Origin: Laguncularia racemosa
Taxonomy: Eukaryota; Streptophyta; Magnoliopsida; Myrtales; Combretaceae
DNA length: 64,000 nucleotides
Direction: 5' to 3'
Assembly: GCA_037954665.1 (NCBI GenBank)
Contig: JBBMOL010000281.1
Location: 248,001 to 312,000 of the forward strand
In this document: one piece after another, positions 35,638 to 46,379 of the stretch
How the letters are laid out: each line of letters opens with the position of its first letter
How positions within the stretch are numbered: the stretch's first letter is position 1
Notes under the pieces: generated by a model
Told to the model about the DNA's origin: nothing
What the model saw: the letters and a program-made list of their open reading frames with translations, nothing else
Databases searched by the model: none
Translations under genes and position numbers: made by a program

Positions 35638-36476
35638 TGACTTCTCAAGCTAATCTAAATAAAAATCCAAGAACTGAGAAGTGGGAAAGAGTTGCAAGGG
35701 AGTGACTTCTCGTGCTTGGGGAGAGAGAGTTTTCTTAAGATGAGAGAGTGAAATGAAAAGACGAGGGAAAAAAGATATGTTTTTTAAGTGCATGAAGGGT
35801 GACTCCACCCTCAACATAAGCATATACTTGAGCATGTCGCTCTTTAATACAAATGAGTCATGTTAGGTGGGTTAACACGGCCAAGTTGATAGGTATGTAA
35901 ACTTGTGTATACTTAGTACGACCATCGGAATAGGCATGCCTAAGGCCATATATTTCTTGTAATTTTATTTTATTTTTTTAAAAAAGCTTACATAGCATGG
36001 AGATAGACATAAGCATGTTAAAGCCCAAGTATCTCTTGTAAAAAATTGCTCTTACCTAACACGGCTAAGTACATACTATTGGGCGTGTTTGTTGACATGG
36101 CCTTCAACATGACTGTGTTATTGGGTGTGTCAACCTAATTTCTCTTGGCACATGCATGCCCTATTACACAACTGTGTTTGTGACCATATAGCTCTTGTCT
36201 TGCCTTATATTTTCATCTTTTGTCACCTTAGTTTTGCTCCTACTACACACTATCATCCTAATACTAACATTAAGTGTAATAATCACAAATAACCAAATGT
36301 AAAACAATAATTGAAAGCAAATGAAAACAAATTGAAACTAAACTAAGCTAAACTAAGTGAATGAAACTAAACTTTAGTTGCCTCTCAAGAAGCGCTGTTG
36401 TTTAATATTGTTAGGTCAATGTATGTTACCTCAGTTATGGCTCAATGGGATAGAGAGTAAACTCCTCCTAGTTACT

Positions 36477-37640
36477 TTAGTCGAACTTACCCCATAGATA
36501 AATCTTTAGTCTTTGATTGTTGACCTTGAATGTACCTTTTTTTTCTAAGTGTGAGACTTCCACTTCCTCGTAAGGGTATATCTTTGAGATAATGAAGGGT
36601 CTGGACCATCTAGATTTAAGCTTTCCAGAGAATAATTGAAGTCGAGAGTTATATAGCAACACTTGATTGCCTTCCTAGAATTACTTGTCCTATTTTATTT
36701 CTAACCATGATATAGCGTAGTCCATTCTATGTAAATTTTAGAGTTCTCGTATGCCATTACTTACCATTCATCTAATTCATTCAGCTGGAGCTTTCTCTTT
36801 TCACTTGCATAATCAAGGTCAAAATTGATAAGTTTAAGTGCCCATTAAGCTTCATGTTCGATTTCAACTAGAAGATAGCAAGTTTTTCCATACATTATCT
36901 TATAAGGTATAGTGCCTTTAGGGGTTTTATATGCTATCGATAAGCCTAAAGTGCATCATCCGGTTTCATCGATCAGTCATTTTTATTAGTTGCAACTATC
37001 TTTTGTAAAATCCTTTTTAGGTCCCTATTATTCACTTCTACTTAGCTACTTGTTTGAGAGTGATAAGGGGTAGATATCCTATGGGTGACCCCATACTTAT
37101 GAAGAACTTTTTCAAATTGCTGGTTGCAAAAGTGTGTACCTTAATCATTAATTGTCACTCTAGGCATGTGAAATCATGAGAATAGTTCCATTAGAAACCT
37201 AGTAACCACTCTAACATTGTTTGTGGCTAAAGCTTGAGCCTCAACCCACTTATAAACATAGTCCACTACCACTAGAATGCATTTATTACTAAAGGAACTT
37301 GGAAAAGGTCCCATAAAGTCAATCCTTCAAATATCAAATACCTCACAGACTTAGATGAAGTTTTGAGACATCTCATCTTGTCAAGATACATTATCTGTTC
37401 TTTGACAGTTGTTATACAACTAAGCATACCTATAGGCATCCTTAAACTTAGTGGGCCAATAAAAACCTAATTTTAGGGCAAATATCAAATACCTCATAGA
37501 CTTAGATGAAGTTTTGAGACATCTCATCTTGTCAAGATACATTATCTATTCTTTGATAGTTGTTATATAATTGAGCATACCTATGGGCATCCTTAAACTT
37601 AATGGGCCAATAAAAACCTAATTTTAGGGCTTTTTGGGTG
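36477..37640 (-). pseudogene. Integrase of the Athila-like element
   Basis: The order is a zinc-finger region (LGFYWPTKFKDAYRYA, about 37.6 kb), core fragments (RIDFMGPFPSSFSNKCIL, YGVTHRISTPYHSQTS, YAYKTPKGTIPYKIMYGK) and the open C-terminal frame 36477-36662 (VLLYNSRL-like start, LKSRWSRPFIISKI, KGTFKVNNQRLKIYL). A 151-bp tandem duplication in the zinc-finger region shifts the frame. Several TAG stops interrupt the core. Confidence 0.85.
37329..37630. repeat. 151-bp tandem duplication within integrase
   Basis: AAATATCAAATACCTCA starts at 37329 and again at 37480. Both copies end TTTTAGGGC. I count 8 differences, all transitions; three are CAG/CTG in copy 1 and TAG/CTA in copy 2. Confidence 0.93.
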
Positions 37641-37949
37641 GTCTTATTTGCATTGTGGTGTCCCTTAGGTGATCTTGTATGGCAGTGTCCTAAAATATAC
37701 CATCCTTCAGTGTGGGAAATGCACCTCCTAATTATTTAATCTACATACGTTCAAAACAAGTATAGTTTTCCCAAAAGTAATATTTCTAATTAAAAAAAAA
37801 AATCTTCTTTTACTAATAAGAAAGTTCTTTTGGTTTTAGTAGCCAAATAATTTGCATGGTTAACGAACCTACGAAGTTTAGATCCCCTACCTGTTGAAGT
37901 TGGTAGAGTCATTCTTCTAGGAACTCAATGTTAATGTCCTTTTCATTTA

Positions 37950-38440
37950 GTTGCTCCAAGTTTGGATTTTCCAAATGTGATAGGTGGTTTGCTATCAAGT
38001 TTTTCGCACCTTTCTTGTCTATTATTTCTAAATCAAATTCCTATAACAACAAAATCCACATAACAAGATGAGGTTTAGCATTTGATTTCTTCAGAAGATA
38101 TCGCAAAGCAGAATGATTAACATAAAATATAACTTTAGACAAAATCAAATGAGATTGAAATTTCTCAAAAGCAAAGATTATTGCTAGCATTTCTTTTTCC
38201 AGAGGGGTATAATTTTCTTGAGCATCCGTTAAAGTCTTGTCAGTTTAGTAAATCGGCTAGAAGTGCTTATCCTTCATTTGTCCTAGAATTACTCCAATTT
38301 CATAATCACTGGCATCATACATTTGTTCAAATGGGAGAGTCCAATAAGGTGCGATAATAATTAAGGCATTAGTTAATTTTTCTTTTAATGTATTGAACAC
38401 TTCTAAGCACTCTTAAGTGAAAACAAAAGTCACATATTTT
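37950..38440 (-). pseudogene. RNase H of the Athila-like element
   Basis: Minus-strand fragments match the Athila RNase H pattern (a catalytic first strand near 38.3 kb, EKEMLAIIFAFEKF near 38.2 kb, AKPHLVMWILLL near 38.06 kb). Internal stops are present. Confidence 0.7.
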
Positions 38441-38529
38441 TCAAGTAATTTGGTTAAAGGCCTAACAATTTTAGAAAAGCCTATAATAAATCTTGTATAA
38501 AAACCTACATGTTCTAAAAAACTTTTAAT

Positions 38530-39010
38530 AACCTTAACTAAAGTAGGGGTTGGTAATTTAGCAATGGTATCAATTTTTGCATTATCAACCTCAATTCTCC
38601 TATAAGAAAATTTTCAAAAATAGAAAAATCATCCATAAATACCTTCATGATATCTTCTACAAGATCTTCAAAGATAGCCATTATGCAATGTTGAAAAGTT
38701 GCAGGTGCGTTACAAAGGCCAAAAGGCATTTGTCGATAAGCAAATATACCATAGGGACATGTGAAAGTAGTCTTCACTTGATCTTCAAAAGCAATAGAGA
38801 TTTGGAAATAACCTGACAAACCATCAAGAAAATAATAGTACATGTATCATGCAAGCCTTTCCAACATCTGATCTATGAATGGGAGTGGAAAGTGGTCTTT
38901 TCTTGTGGCATTATTCAATTTCCTGCAATCGATACACACTCTCCATTTGGTCACTATCCTCATCGGATGAGCTCGTTTTTCTCATTGGGTACTATGGTCA
39001 TGCCTCCTTT
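38530..39010 (-). pseudogene. Reverse transcriptase of the Athila-like element
   Basis: The open part 38538-38843 carries FLDGLSGYFQISIAFEDQVK, TFTCPYGIFAYRQMPFGLCN, APATFQHCIMAIF and the active site FMDDFSIF, diagnostic of the Athila lineage (FMDDFSVF). The upstream finger region lies at about 38.9-39.0 kb. Confidence 0.92.
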
Positions 39011-39616
39011 CTTTAGTACGACTTGTATAGGACTAACTCATAAATTATAAGATATATGATAGATCATACCTATGTCAAGAAGCTTGATGACCTCGACTTT
39101 CACTACTTCCTTCATGTTTGGATTTAATCTTCTTTATGGTTGCACTATTAATTTAGGACTTTCTTCTAATAAAATCTTTTAAGTGCAAAAAGATGGATTA
39201 ATCCCACGGATGTCAGAAACTTTCCAATGCTATTATTTGCTTGTGTTCTTGAAGTACATTCAACAGCTTCTCCTTCTATGTAACATTTAAATTTGAAGTT
39301 GTAATTATTGGAAGCCATGAATCTTTTTCTAGGAAATTGTATTCTAAATAATTAGGCAATTGTTTCAGCTTTGAGATTGGAGACTCTTCAATAAATAGTT
39401 TTAATTTTGCCTCTTTGCTTCGATCAATTTCTTTAAAGTCTTTTTGTTGCAATAGGGGTCCATCATCTACTTTTTCCTACACTAAGCAAATTTCTAAAGA
39501 ATCTCCATGTAAAATTTCCTACACATGTTTAGAAACAGTCAAATCAATTTTATCCAGAAAATAACATGTATCATCTTGTGCAAGAGGGTGTTTTATAGCT
39601 TTTGTAACTTTAAAAA

Positions 39617-39919
39617 CTAATTCCTCCTTACAACTCTCAATATTAATTTTTTGTCTCCTACATCAATGATTGCTCTTGCTATGGCTAAATAGGGTCTTCC
39701 TAGGATTATAGGTACTTCAATATCTTCATCCATATCAAGAATTACGAAATTAACCGAAAAAATAAAAGTACCTACTTTTACTAACATATCTTCTATTATA
39801 CCTCTAGGAAATTTTACAAACTTATCGACAAGTTGTAAACTCATCCTAGTTGGTTTAGGTTCTCTTAATCTTAGTTTTTTGAATAATTTGTATGGCATCA
39901 AATTTATACTAGCTCTCAA
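39617..39919 (-). pseudogene. Protease of the Athila-like element
   Basis: The frame starts MRASINLMPYKLFKKLRL, where the family has DLGASINLMP, so the catalytic region is partly cut. It continues RGIIEDMLVKVGTFIF, VNFVILDMDEDIEVPIILGR and PYLAIARAIIDV, an excellent match to Athila retropepsin. Confidence 0.88.
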
Positions 39920-40699
39920 ATTAGCTAGAACTCCATGGATCTTTTAATTTCTTTAGCAACTTATTTTATAGCGTTGAAAAATATTCTTCACTAAGGGTAA
40001 CTGTTGATACTTCCTCTAATTTCCTTTTGTTGGAAAACAAATCCTTTAAAAACTTTGCGTCTTTAGTATCTCTAACAAAGCCTCAATAAAAGGTAAATTT
40101 ATGTGAAGTTGTTTTAAACAAACTCCTTCACTTTTGGAGTCTTATCAACATCCTTCTCTTGCTTGTCATTGTCATCTTTTTTCACATCCTCCTTTTCACT
40201 AGATTTTTATTCAGATTGCAACTCTTTCCCACTTCTCAAGGTGATTACTTTAACCTAGTCTTTGAGATTAATTTCAATGTTCTTCATGGTTTTTTACAAA
40301 CCATCTTTGCAATATGCCCAATTTGATTTTCCAAATTCTAAATTGAAGCTTCTTGATTCCTCAATGATACTTTTATGGCTTGGAAGCAAGTTTTTGATGT
40401 ATGGATGAATTTTTTTCAAAAGATCTTCCTAATTTGGCTTCTTTTCTATGATGAATGTGGTTATTGGAATTTAGGTGGAACATTTCTTTGTTGATTTTCT
40501 CAAGAAAAATTGGGGTGATTATGTTATCCTAGATTGTAAATATTACTATAGGGATTATTGTACTGCCTATTTGGGTCCCCTACAAAATCAAAATGTTTAT
40601 TAAAATTATTAAAAGAATCTGACTGACCTGATTGTTTTTCCTTGGATATTCCATCAATTTTCTTACCCAATGATTTAACTTGTCACTACTATAGTAACA

Positions 40700-41330
40700 A
40701 TATCAATATCATAAAATCTTGTTGCCCTCTTTAAGTGTTTTATTATTTAATGTACCTCCAGCTACTATATCAATCATTTGCTTTGCTTGGTGTTTTGATC
40801 TAACCCTCCATAAAAAGGTTAGATTTACATCCATAAGGGAAGTTCATGATGTGGGCAACTTCTTTGCAGATTTTAGTATCTCTCCATTATGTCGTATAAT
40901 GTTTTGGACTCTATTTGAGTGTAGGAAGAGATATTTCATAGCTTTGCAATTTTTGCTAGTAAGAAGTATTTTGCTAAGAACCTTTTTGCCATCTACTCCC
41001 ATGTATTGATTGAACCTTTAGAAAGAAAGTTCAACCATTGTTTCACATGATTTTTAAGGGAGAAAGGGAAAAGTTTTCACTTGATAGCATCATTTGTTGC
41101 CCTATTGATTTTGAAGGTATTGCAGATCTTTATGAAACTTGCAATATGCGCGTTTGGGTCTTTATCCTACAAACCATCTTATTGAGCAAACTGTTAGACC
41201 ATCTGTATAATACTAGGTTTAATTTCAAAGTTGTCAACTACAATTGTTGGCTTAACAATACTTGAATTTGCTTCAATAAGTGATGGTCTTCTATAATCAA
41301 ACATTGTTCTTTAATCATTGTTGGCCATGT
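40700..41330 (-). pseudogene. Gag of the Athila-like element
   Basis: Minus-strand fragments follow Athila gag: a KYF(L)-type start near 40.97 kb, ESKTLYDIMERY, SCPHHELPLWM, then GGLDQ and IDIVAGGTLN. Several stops are present. Between 39.93 and 40.70 kb the gag-protease spacer is degraded and rich in Lys/Glu codons. Confidence 0.75.
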
Positions 41331-41520
41331 TTTTGGATTGATTATTGTTAGATTCTTGAGCAAGAATCTGATATCTCTTATTTGCTCTATGAGATCCCCT
41401 AAACATAAACAAACCTAGAAGAAAAGTTAGAAAATATGAAAAGTAAAATTTAATGGAAATTAAACAATAAAAGAAATACTGATTAGATTAATAACATATA
41501 GGTATTCTTAATACCATAGT

Positions 41521-41541
41521 CCCTAGCAATGGTGCGAAAAA
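41521..41541 (-). other. Primer-binding site of the Athila-like element (decayed)
   Basis: Minus strand TTTTTCGCACCATTGCTAGGG resembles the Athila-type TTGGCGCCGTTGCCGGGG site. Four of the five core differences are G-to-A or C-to-T. Confidence 0.6.
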
Positions 41542-41544
41542 CTT

Positions 41545-42650
41545 AATATTGGTCTATTCTACCATCTTAAGACTTATAGGTAAGTGTACCTATTAATTTT
41601 ATAGTATAATAGATAACAATATCTAGTGTCAATCTCACAAATATTATGATTACTAGTATTAACCTTTTCTCCTATTATCTAATCATAAAACTGAACGAGA
41701 AAATTAGTAAGTAAATTAAGAAAACAGTAATCTATAAAAGTTTACATGAATATTGAATCCTCCTAAAATCACTAATGCAATTAACTAATTATTATTCAAT
41801 TCCATTATTGTATTTTTAGACTGTAAGAATTCATAATTTGAACTAATAGCTCTATTGAGTTTACTAATTCTTAATTCTAAGTTAATTAATTATAGTCTCT
41901 TCCTAATTAAAAGTCCTAAAATTGCATTACCTTCAATTTGTAAATTCTACAATTATGTTTAACTCTAATCCAAAAGATTTATGTCGTCTTATCTATAAAA
42001 TTGCATGTAAATCTTTTTAATTATGTTAGATCTATTGAAACATATGATCTCTTGATCACTATGAATGAAATCAAACTTCAAAATAATACATTGGTACTAT
42101 TAATTTGAAAATAATAAATCACACACAAATGGATCACAAAAATATCAATAATTTCATTGAATAAAAAATCAACAATACATGTTCATTTTAGAGTTCTTTA
42201 TATCCAAGTATAAAAGAAAATTAAGCTAACATTATGTTGAAATTAAAAGCAAAAATATAAAAATAGTGCATAAAGAAAACATCAACAAGAATAATAAAAT
42301 GCTATGGTTATTATAATGCTAACTCTAAAAATTCTTTATCTCAAAGCTTTGGACTTTGCCACCTTTTATATTGATCAAATGTCTTTTCTAGGAAAGTTAT
42401 AGTTTACTAGAATATAATCGAAATCTTTATAGATGAAGAAAGTAAGCTTTAACAGACAAGAATTTACACCTTCACGGATTAGGAAACTTGGTTTCTAAAG
42501 AAGGAATTTTAATCTTCTAGATTAATTGCACTTTGGAAAGGCAATCTTCAACTTTTGGAATTGATTTGGAAAGTGATTTCTTTATGTGACTTTATCATAG
42601 CACAGTCGTGTAAATGCTTGTTCACTCTAATGAAAATTCATAACGGCATG
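41545..42650 (-). repeat. 5' LTR of the Athila-like element
   Basis: It directly follows the primer site. On the minus strand a TATA-like GATATAAAGAAC (about 42190-42201) precedes the leader, and the U5 end shows the common LTR wording around GTAAGTGTACC. The right limit is estimated from a composition change near 42.65 kb. No partner copy is in the window. Confidence 0.5.
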
Positions 42651-44230
42651 CTATAAGCATTGGTTCTAAATGTGGAGTTCAATTCCAGAACATCATAAAA
42701 AAACTCGCATAGTCTACGTGATTCATGTTGTCAGCCTAAAATACTCGTCTTAGGTAACCATTATCATCTTCATTCGAAAAGAGAAACCCTGACTGTGCTC
42801 CTCCTTCGCTATCAGATAAGTAATGGCCGCTTCACATCCCCGTCAAACAATGAAGCAACTCTTTCCGACACTACATTGTTGGACAAGTCTGTAACTGTGA
42901 AGCTGACCGGGGGCAGACCTTGAATACTTCAGTAATGTACCGCATCATATCACACTGCCTAACGACAACTTTCATCAGTCTTTATGATTATTGTTTTAGC
43001 TTGAGATACACTGTGGTTATCCTACAAGAACATGCTTCTAGCCCCAAAACGAGCTCATGGTTATGCAAGACCTCTACTAAACCCACGTTCCACGCACCCG
43101 ATTAGAGTACATTGACCTCTCCTTCCATGTCCTTAACATTTCGGGCCCCTTGCCTTCTACAATTTCAACACTATTTGCTTGTCCTTGCGGCTGGCATGTC
43201 TTGACTCCTCACTATAAGCCTAAGTGCCATTGCATATGTTCGGTAAGACATCTTAACATCTTTTGAGGATTAGAAGACCATTGCCCTCATATAATTGGTG
43301 ATCAACTTGCCATAGCACTTTCAAGCAAATCCTAACCAGGAATTATGCATGGGATTGGCCGCTAACTCACTCTCGATGACTAGTTTCCCTCTCATGGTAG
43401 ACATTATGGCATCTGTTCTTGTGTTGGTCATCATGTTGCCCAAATAACTCGAAATGATAAGTTGGAGAAGTAAGTTGAGAATCGTATAGGAGTTCTCTTT
43501 AAAAGAGAAGTTCGTACTTCTCTTTACAAGTTGTACTTTTGATTCAAATTTTATAAAACTATTTCAAGTTCATGGCATGATTTTATTAAAATTATTGAAA
43601 TTACTTAAATTCCAAAAATTTTAATTGTAAATATCCTTACTATCCTTTTAATCATGTAATCTTCCTTGACTTTGTAAAATTGCCATTAAGTTCGTGAGTT
43701 TACTCTAGAAACGTAGAAATACATAAGTTTCATGAATCTACCTTAGTTTATAGCACAACTCCCATATTTGTAAGCACGTGAAACCAGTCAAATGTCAATA
43801 GTCAAACATTTGTAATTATGCACTAAACTTAGTAAAACACCTTGAACTTTCATAAATCCAGTGAACATTTTTATGTTCAATTTCGCATGAAATTGTGTCA
43901 AAGTTCGCAATTTCCCATTACTTCGCAAAATCTTAAAAGATTATAGAATTATATATATATTTCTCAAATCTATTCACTTTGTCATTTCATAAATTTCCAT
44001 AACTTTGTAAATTCACTTCATCATCATAAAAATACTTAATAGTTCGTAGTCATGTGGGATAATAGAAGTGGAAAATTATAAAAAATAAAAAAAAAATGTG
44101 GAAAAACACGGAAGTTGATGAGAAAATTATAATCTAAATAATGATTATATTGAGAATGTTAAAAAAATCACCAAGAAATATTTTTTTTAAAAAAGGAAAT
44201 AATAACTTAGAAATGATATATTTAGTAACC
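42650..44230. other. Unassigned stretch with a GC-richer core
   Basis: 42.70-43.45 kb is visibly richer in G+C than its surroundings. On the minus strand it gives fragments such as STMRGKLVIESELAANPMHN near 43.38 kb, but no domain I recognise. The rest is AT-rich. It may be a decayed gag or a captured gene fragment. Confidence 0.35.
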
Positions 44231-44252
44231 TCACACTACTAGATTAAAAGGA

Positions 44253-44385
44253 GGGTCTTACACCATCCTTGATTTGTATTTTCTCACACCATATGATAAA
44301 TTTTTATGATAGTTTTACACCACTCTTAATTTGTATGATCTCGCACCATATAATGAATTTTGTTGGTCTTACACTAGTGGTGAAA
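44253..44385. repeat. Degenerate tandem repeat of about 55 bp
   Basis: TTACACC motifs start at 44258 and 44315, and TTACACT at 44369. Each is followed by a TTTGTAT..TCNCACCATAT block. CACTACTAGATTAAAAGG just to the left (44234) resembles a CACTA transposon end; no matching right end was found. Confidence 0.5.
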
Positions 44386-44389
44386 AAAA

Positions 44390-46370
44390 AAGGCATCACA
44401 CCTCACTCTAAAAATAATTTTGTTATTAAATATCAAGTCATTATATCAAATCATTTTACCATAATATTTTAGAAAATTAGGAAATCTAAAAAGATTTGCT
44501 ATCTTAAAATAAAGATACTAATATGACTAAATCTTAGAAAAAAAATTTAATATAATAATAAAATTATATCTAACCTAGATAGTATAAAAAATAAAATCCA
44601 TGCAAAATTTAACTCAGTGTATCTACTTATTCCTAGTCTACATTACATAGTTTCAAATTGAAGTTTGCAATTTATCATGTGTTGGCAAATTCTCTAAAAC
44701 TATGCAATTTCAAATTTTTTTCTTAAAATCTCAAAATATTTTGCAAAGGCTCCTATATTTTCAAACTTCAAATTATGATAAAATTTAAGTATTAAATATG
44801 ATATTTACCCAATTGGAATAACATAATAGTTATTAATAAAAGACAACAGGAAGTACATGTATCGTTGTCATATGATAATCACCAGAATTATTGTAGTGAA
44901 ACTAAACCATAAATCTCCAAGGCCTTAGTTTCCTAAATGATGTCACGACTCAAGCACAATCATATGACGACTAGCAAAAGTTGACCTAAGATGATAATGC
45001 AAGGGTTAGTGTAGCGAAAATGGCCGCCTACCGAACTGTGGCACATGATCCTTTCTTTTCGTCAAATAACATGTCTACACTTTATGATAGTGGAAAGTCT
45101 CAATCATTTGATAGTGCTCACTAGCACATGCGTCCCCTTTTGTTAGTTTGAGGGTTAAGCACAAGCTTGTTTGTCGAAAGAAAATGGGCAATCATCTCTT
45201 ATCAAGTTTACAGTGAGGAAGATCCTATAAAGTTGGCAAGTAAAGCCAAGAGAATGTTGGTCAGCATTTAGTAGCATTGGAGTTAAAAGACAAACCAAAA
45301 GGAAAAAAAAAATATATACATGTACACAAAAAATACAAAAATAGTTATTCACTATTTATTACTTTTGTATTCAAGTTCCTTCAAATTTTTAACATTTCTT
45401 TAAATCCTTTTATTACTTTTATATCTAAATTCTTCACTCTTTAGCTTATCTTTTTGAGCCTTTGACATTTTTAAAATAACTAAACAAGATCTCCCCTCAC
45501 ATTGTTTTTGACAGGGATTTTTTAATTAATAAATCGATAATCTTTGAACTAATATCATTTTTTTGTTGACATGAAAACATACATATTGATCCATCACTAC
45601 CCAAAAGTCAGCTTGATTATCCAAATTTGTAAAGTTAAATCCCTATATATATATATATATATATATATGTACCGAACCATGGAATATATCAAAGCAAAGC
45701 CACAATTCTATCAGCGATATGCAGAAATTTTCTTTATTTTTTTTAGAAAAAAAAAAAAAAGCGAACCTAGTATAGTATGCCCGATGCCATTTATGATGAT
45801 AAAAAATATTCCACATTTGAAAATTTTAACATAATTGTTAATAGACATGGAAAAAGAAATGAGATTTTTTCAAATTGTTTTAAACAGATAGAGGAGTCAA
45901 CAAAAAGTTAAGAGGTTAGTGGCTCAAGTAGCAAAAGATTAGGAAAGATTTATATATTATTATAGGTGGATTTTGTAAAGGAGTAGGTTCATAAACCACA
46001 TGCCAGGAAAATACAATTATAATTACATCCTTTCGATCCTATCATAGGACATGGCTGAAATAGACTTTTCCAATAAATGGAGAGATTAACTTCTAAAAAA
46101 TATAAGAGGGGAAACTACACTTATAAACCATACAAACAACAAAAGTATCATTAACTACTATAAATCAATCGACTCTAATTTACACTTTTTATTATTATTA
46201 TTATAAAATTTTATAATTTATCCTAAACTTCTGAAATCCCTACAAGTTTTAAATTGATATCGCAAATTCAACAATAACTTGATTTTATATCCGAACTTTT
46301 TTTATCCCAGATTTCTAGGTTTATGATTACACAATCTTAAGGATAGTTTTGCTGGAATTTCTAGGGTAAG
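44390..46370. other. AT-rich stretch without a recognisable gene
   Basis: It holds short A/T runs and a (TA)n microsatellite at 45644-45668. A frame at 45155-45352 (minus) is hydrophobic but has no support as a gene. Confidence 0.5.
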
Positions 46371-46379
46371 AAGTAATCA

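Larger units (their letters stand above)
25205..35900 (-). mobile_element. Tat/Retand-like Ty3/gypsy retrotransposon with antisense gene
   Basis: Two homologous LTR segments in direct orientation bracket the element (25205-25417 and 35464-35637). On the minus strand the order is primer site, gag with one CCHC-like motif, protease, RT (YVDDMIIKSK), RNase H, integrase, a tandem-repeat spacer and a gene on the opposite strand, then the 3' LTR. This is the layout described for the Tat lineage. All frames are broken. The outer limit of the right LTR is unclear because the LTRs differ beyond 25417/35637. Confidence 0.88.
36000..42650 (-). mobile_element. Athila-like Ty3/gypsy retrotransposon
   Basis: The minus strand has primer site, gag, protease, RT (FMDDFSIF), RNase H and integrase in order, with wording typical of Athila. 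After the integrase, AGCGCTTCTTGAGAGGCAAC (about 36380-36400) matches the conserved stretch that follows pol in Athila elements. A 5' LTR lies at about 41545-42650. The left LTR could not be identified and may be lost or joined to the Tat element. Confidence 0.85.

Noticed and set aside
45644..45668. (TA)n run as a promoter
   Set aside because: Simple microsatellite without leader or gene downstream.
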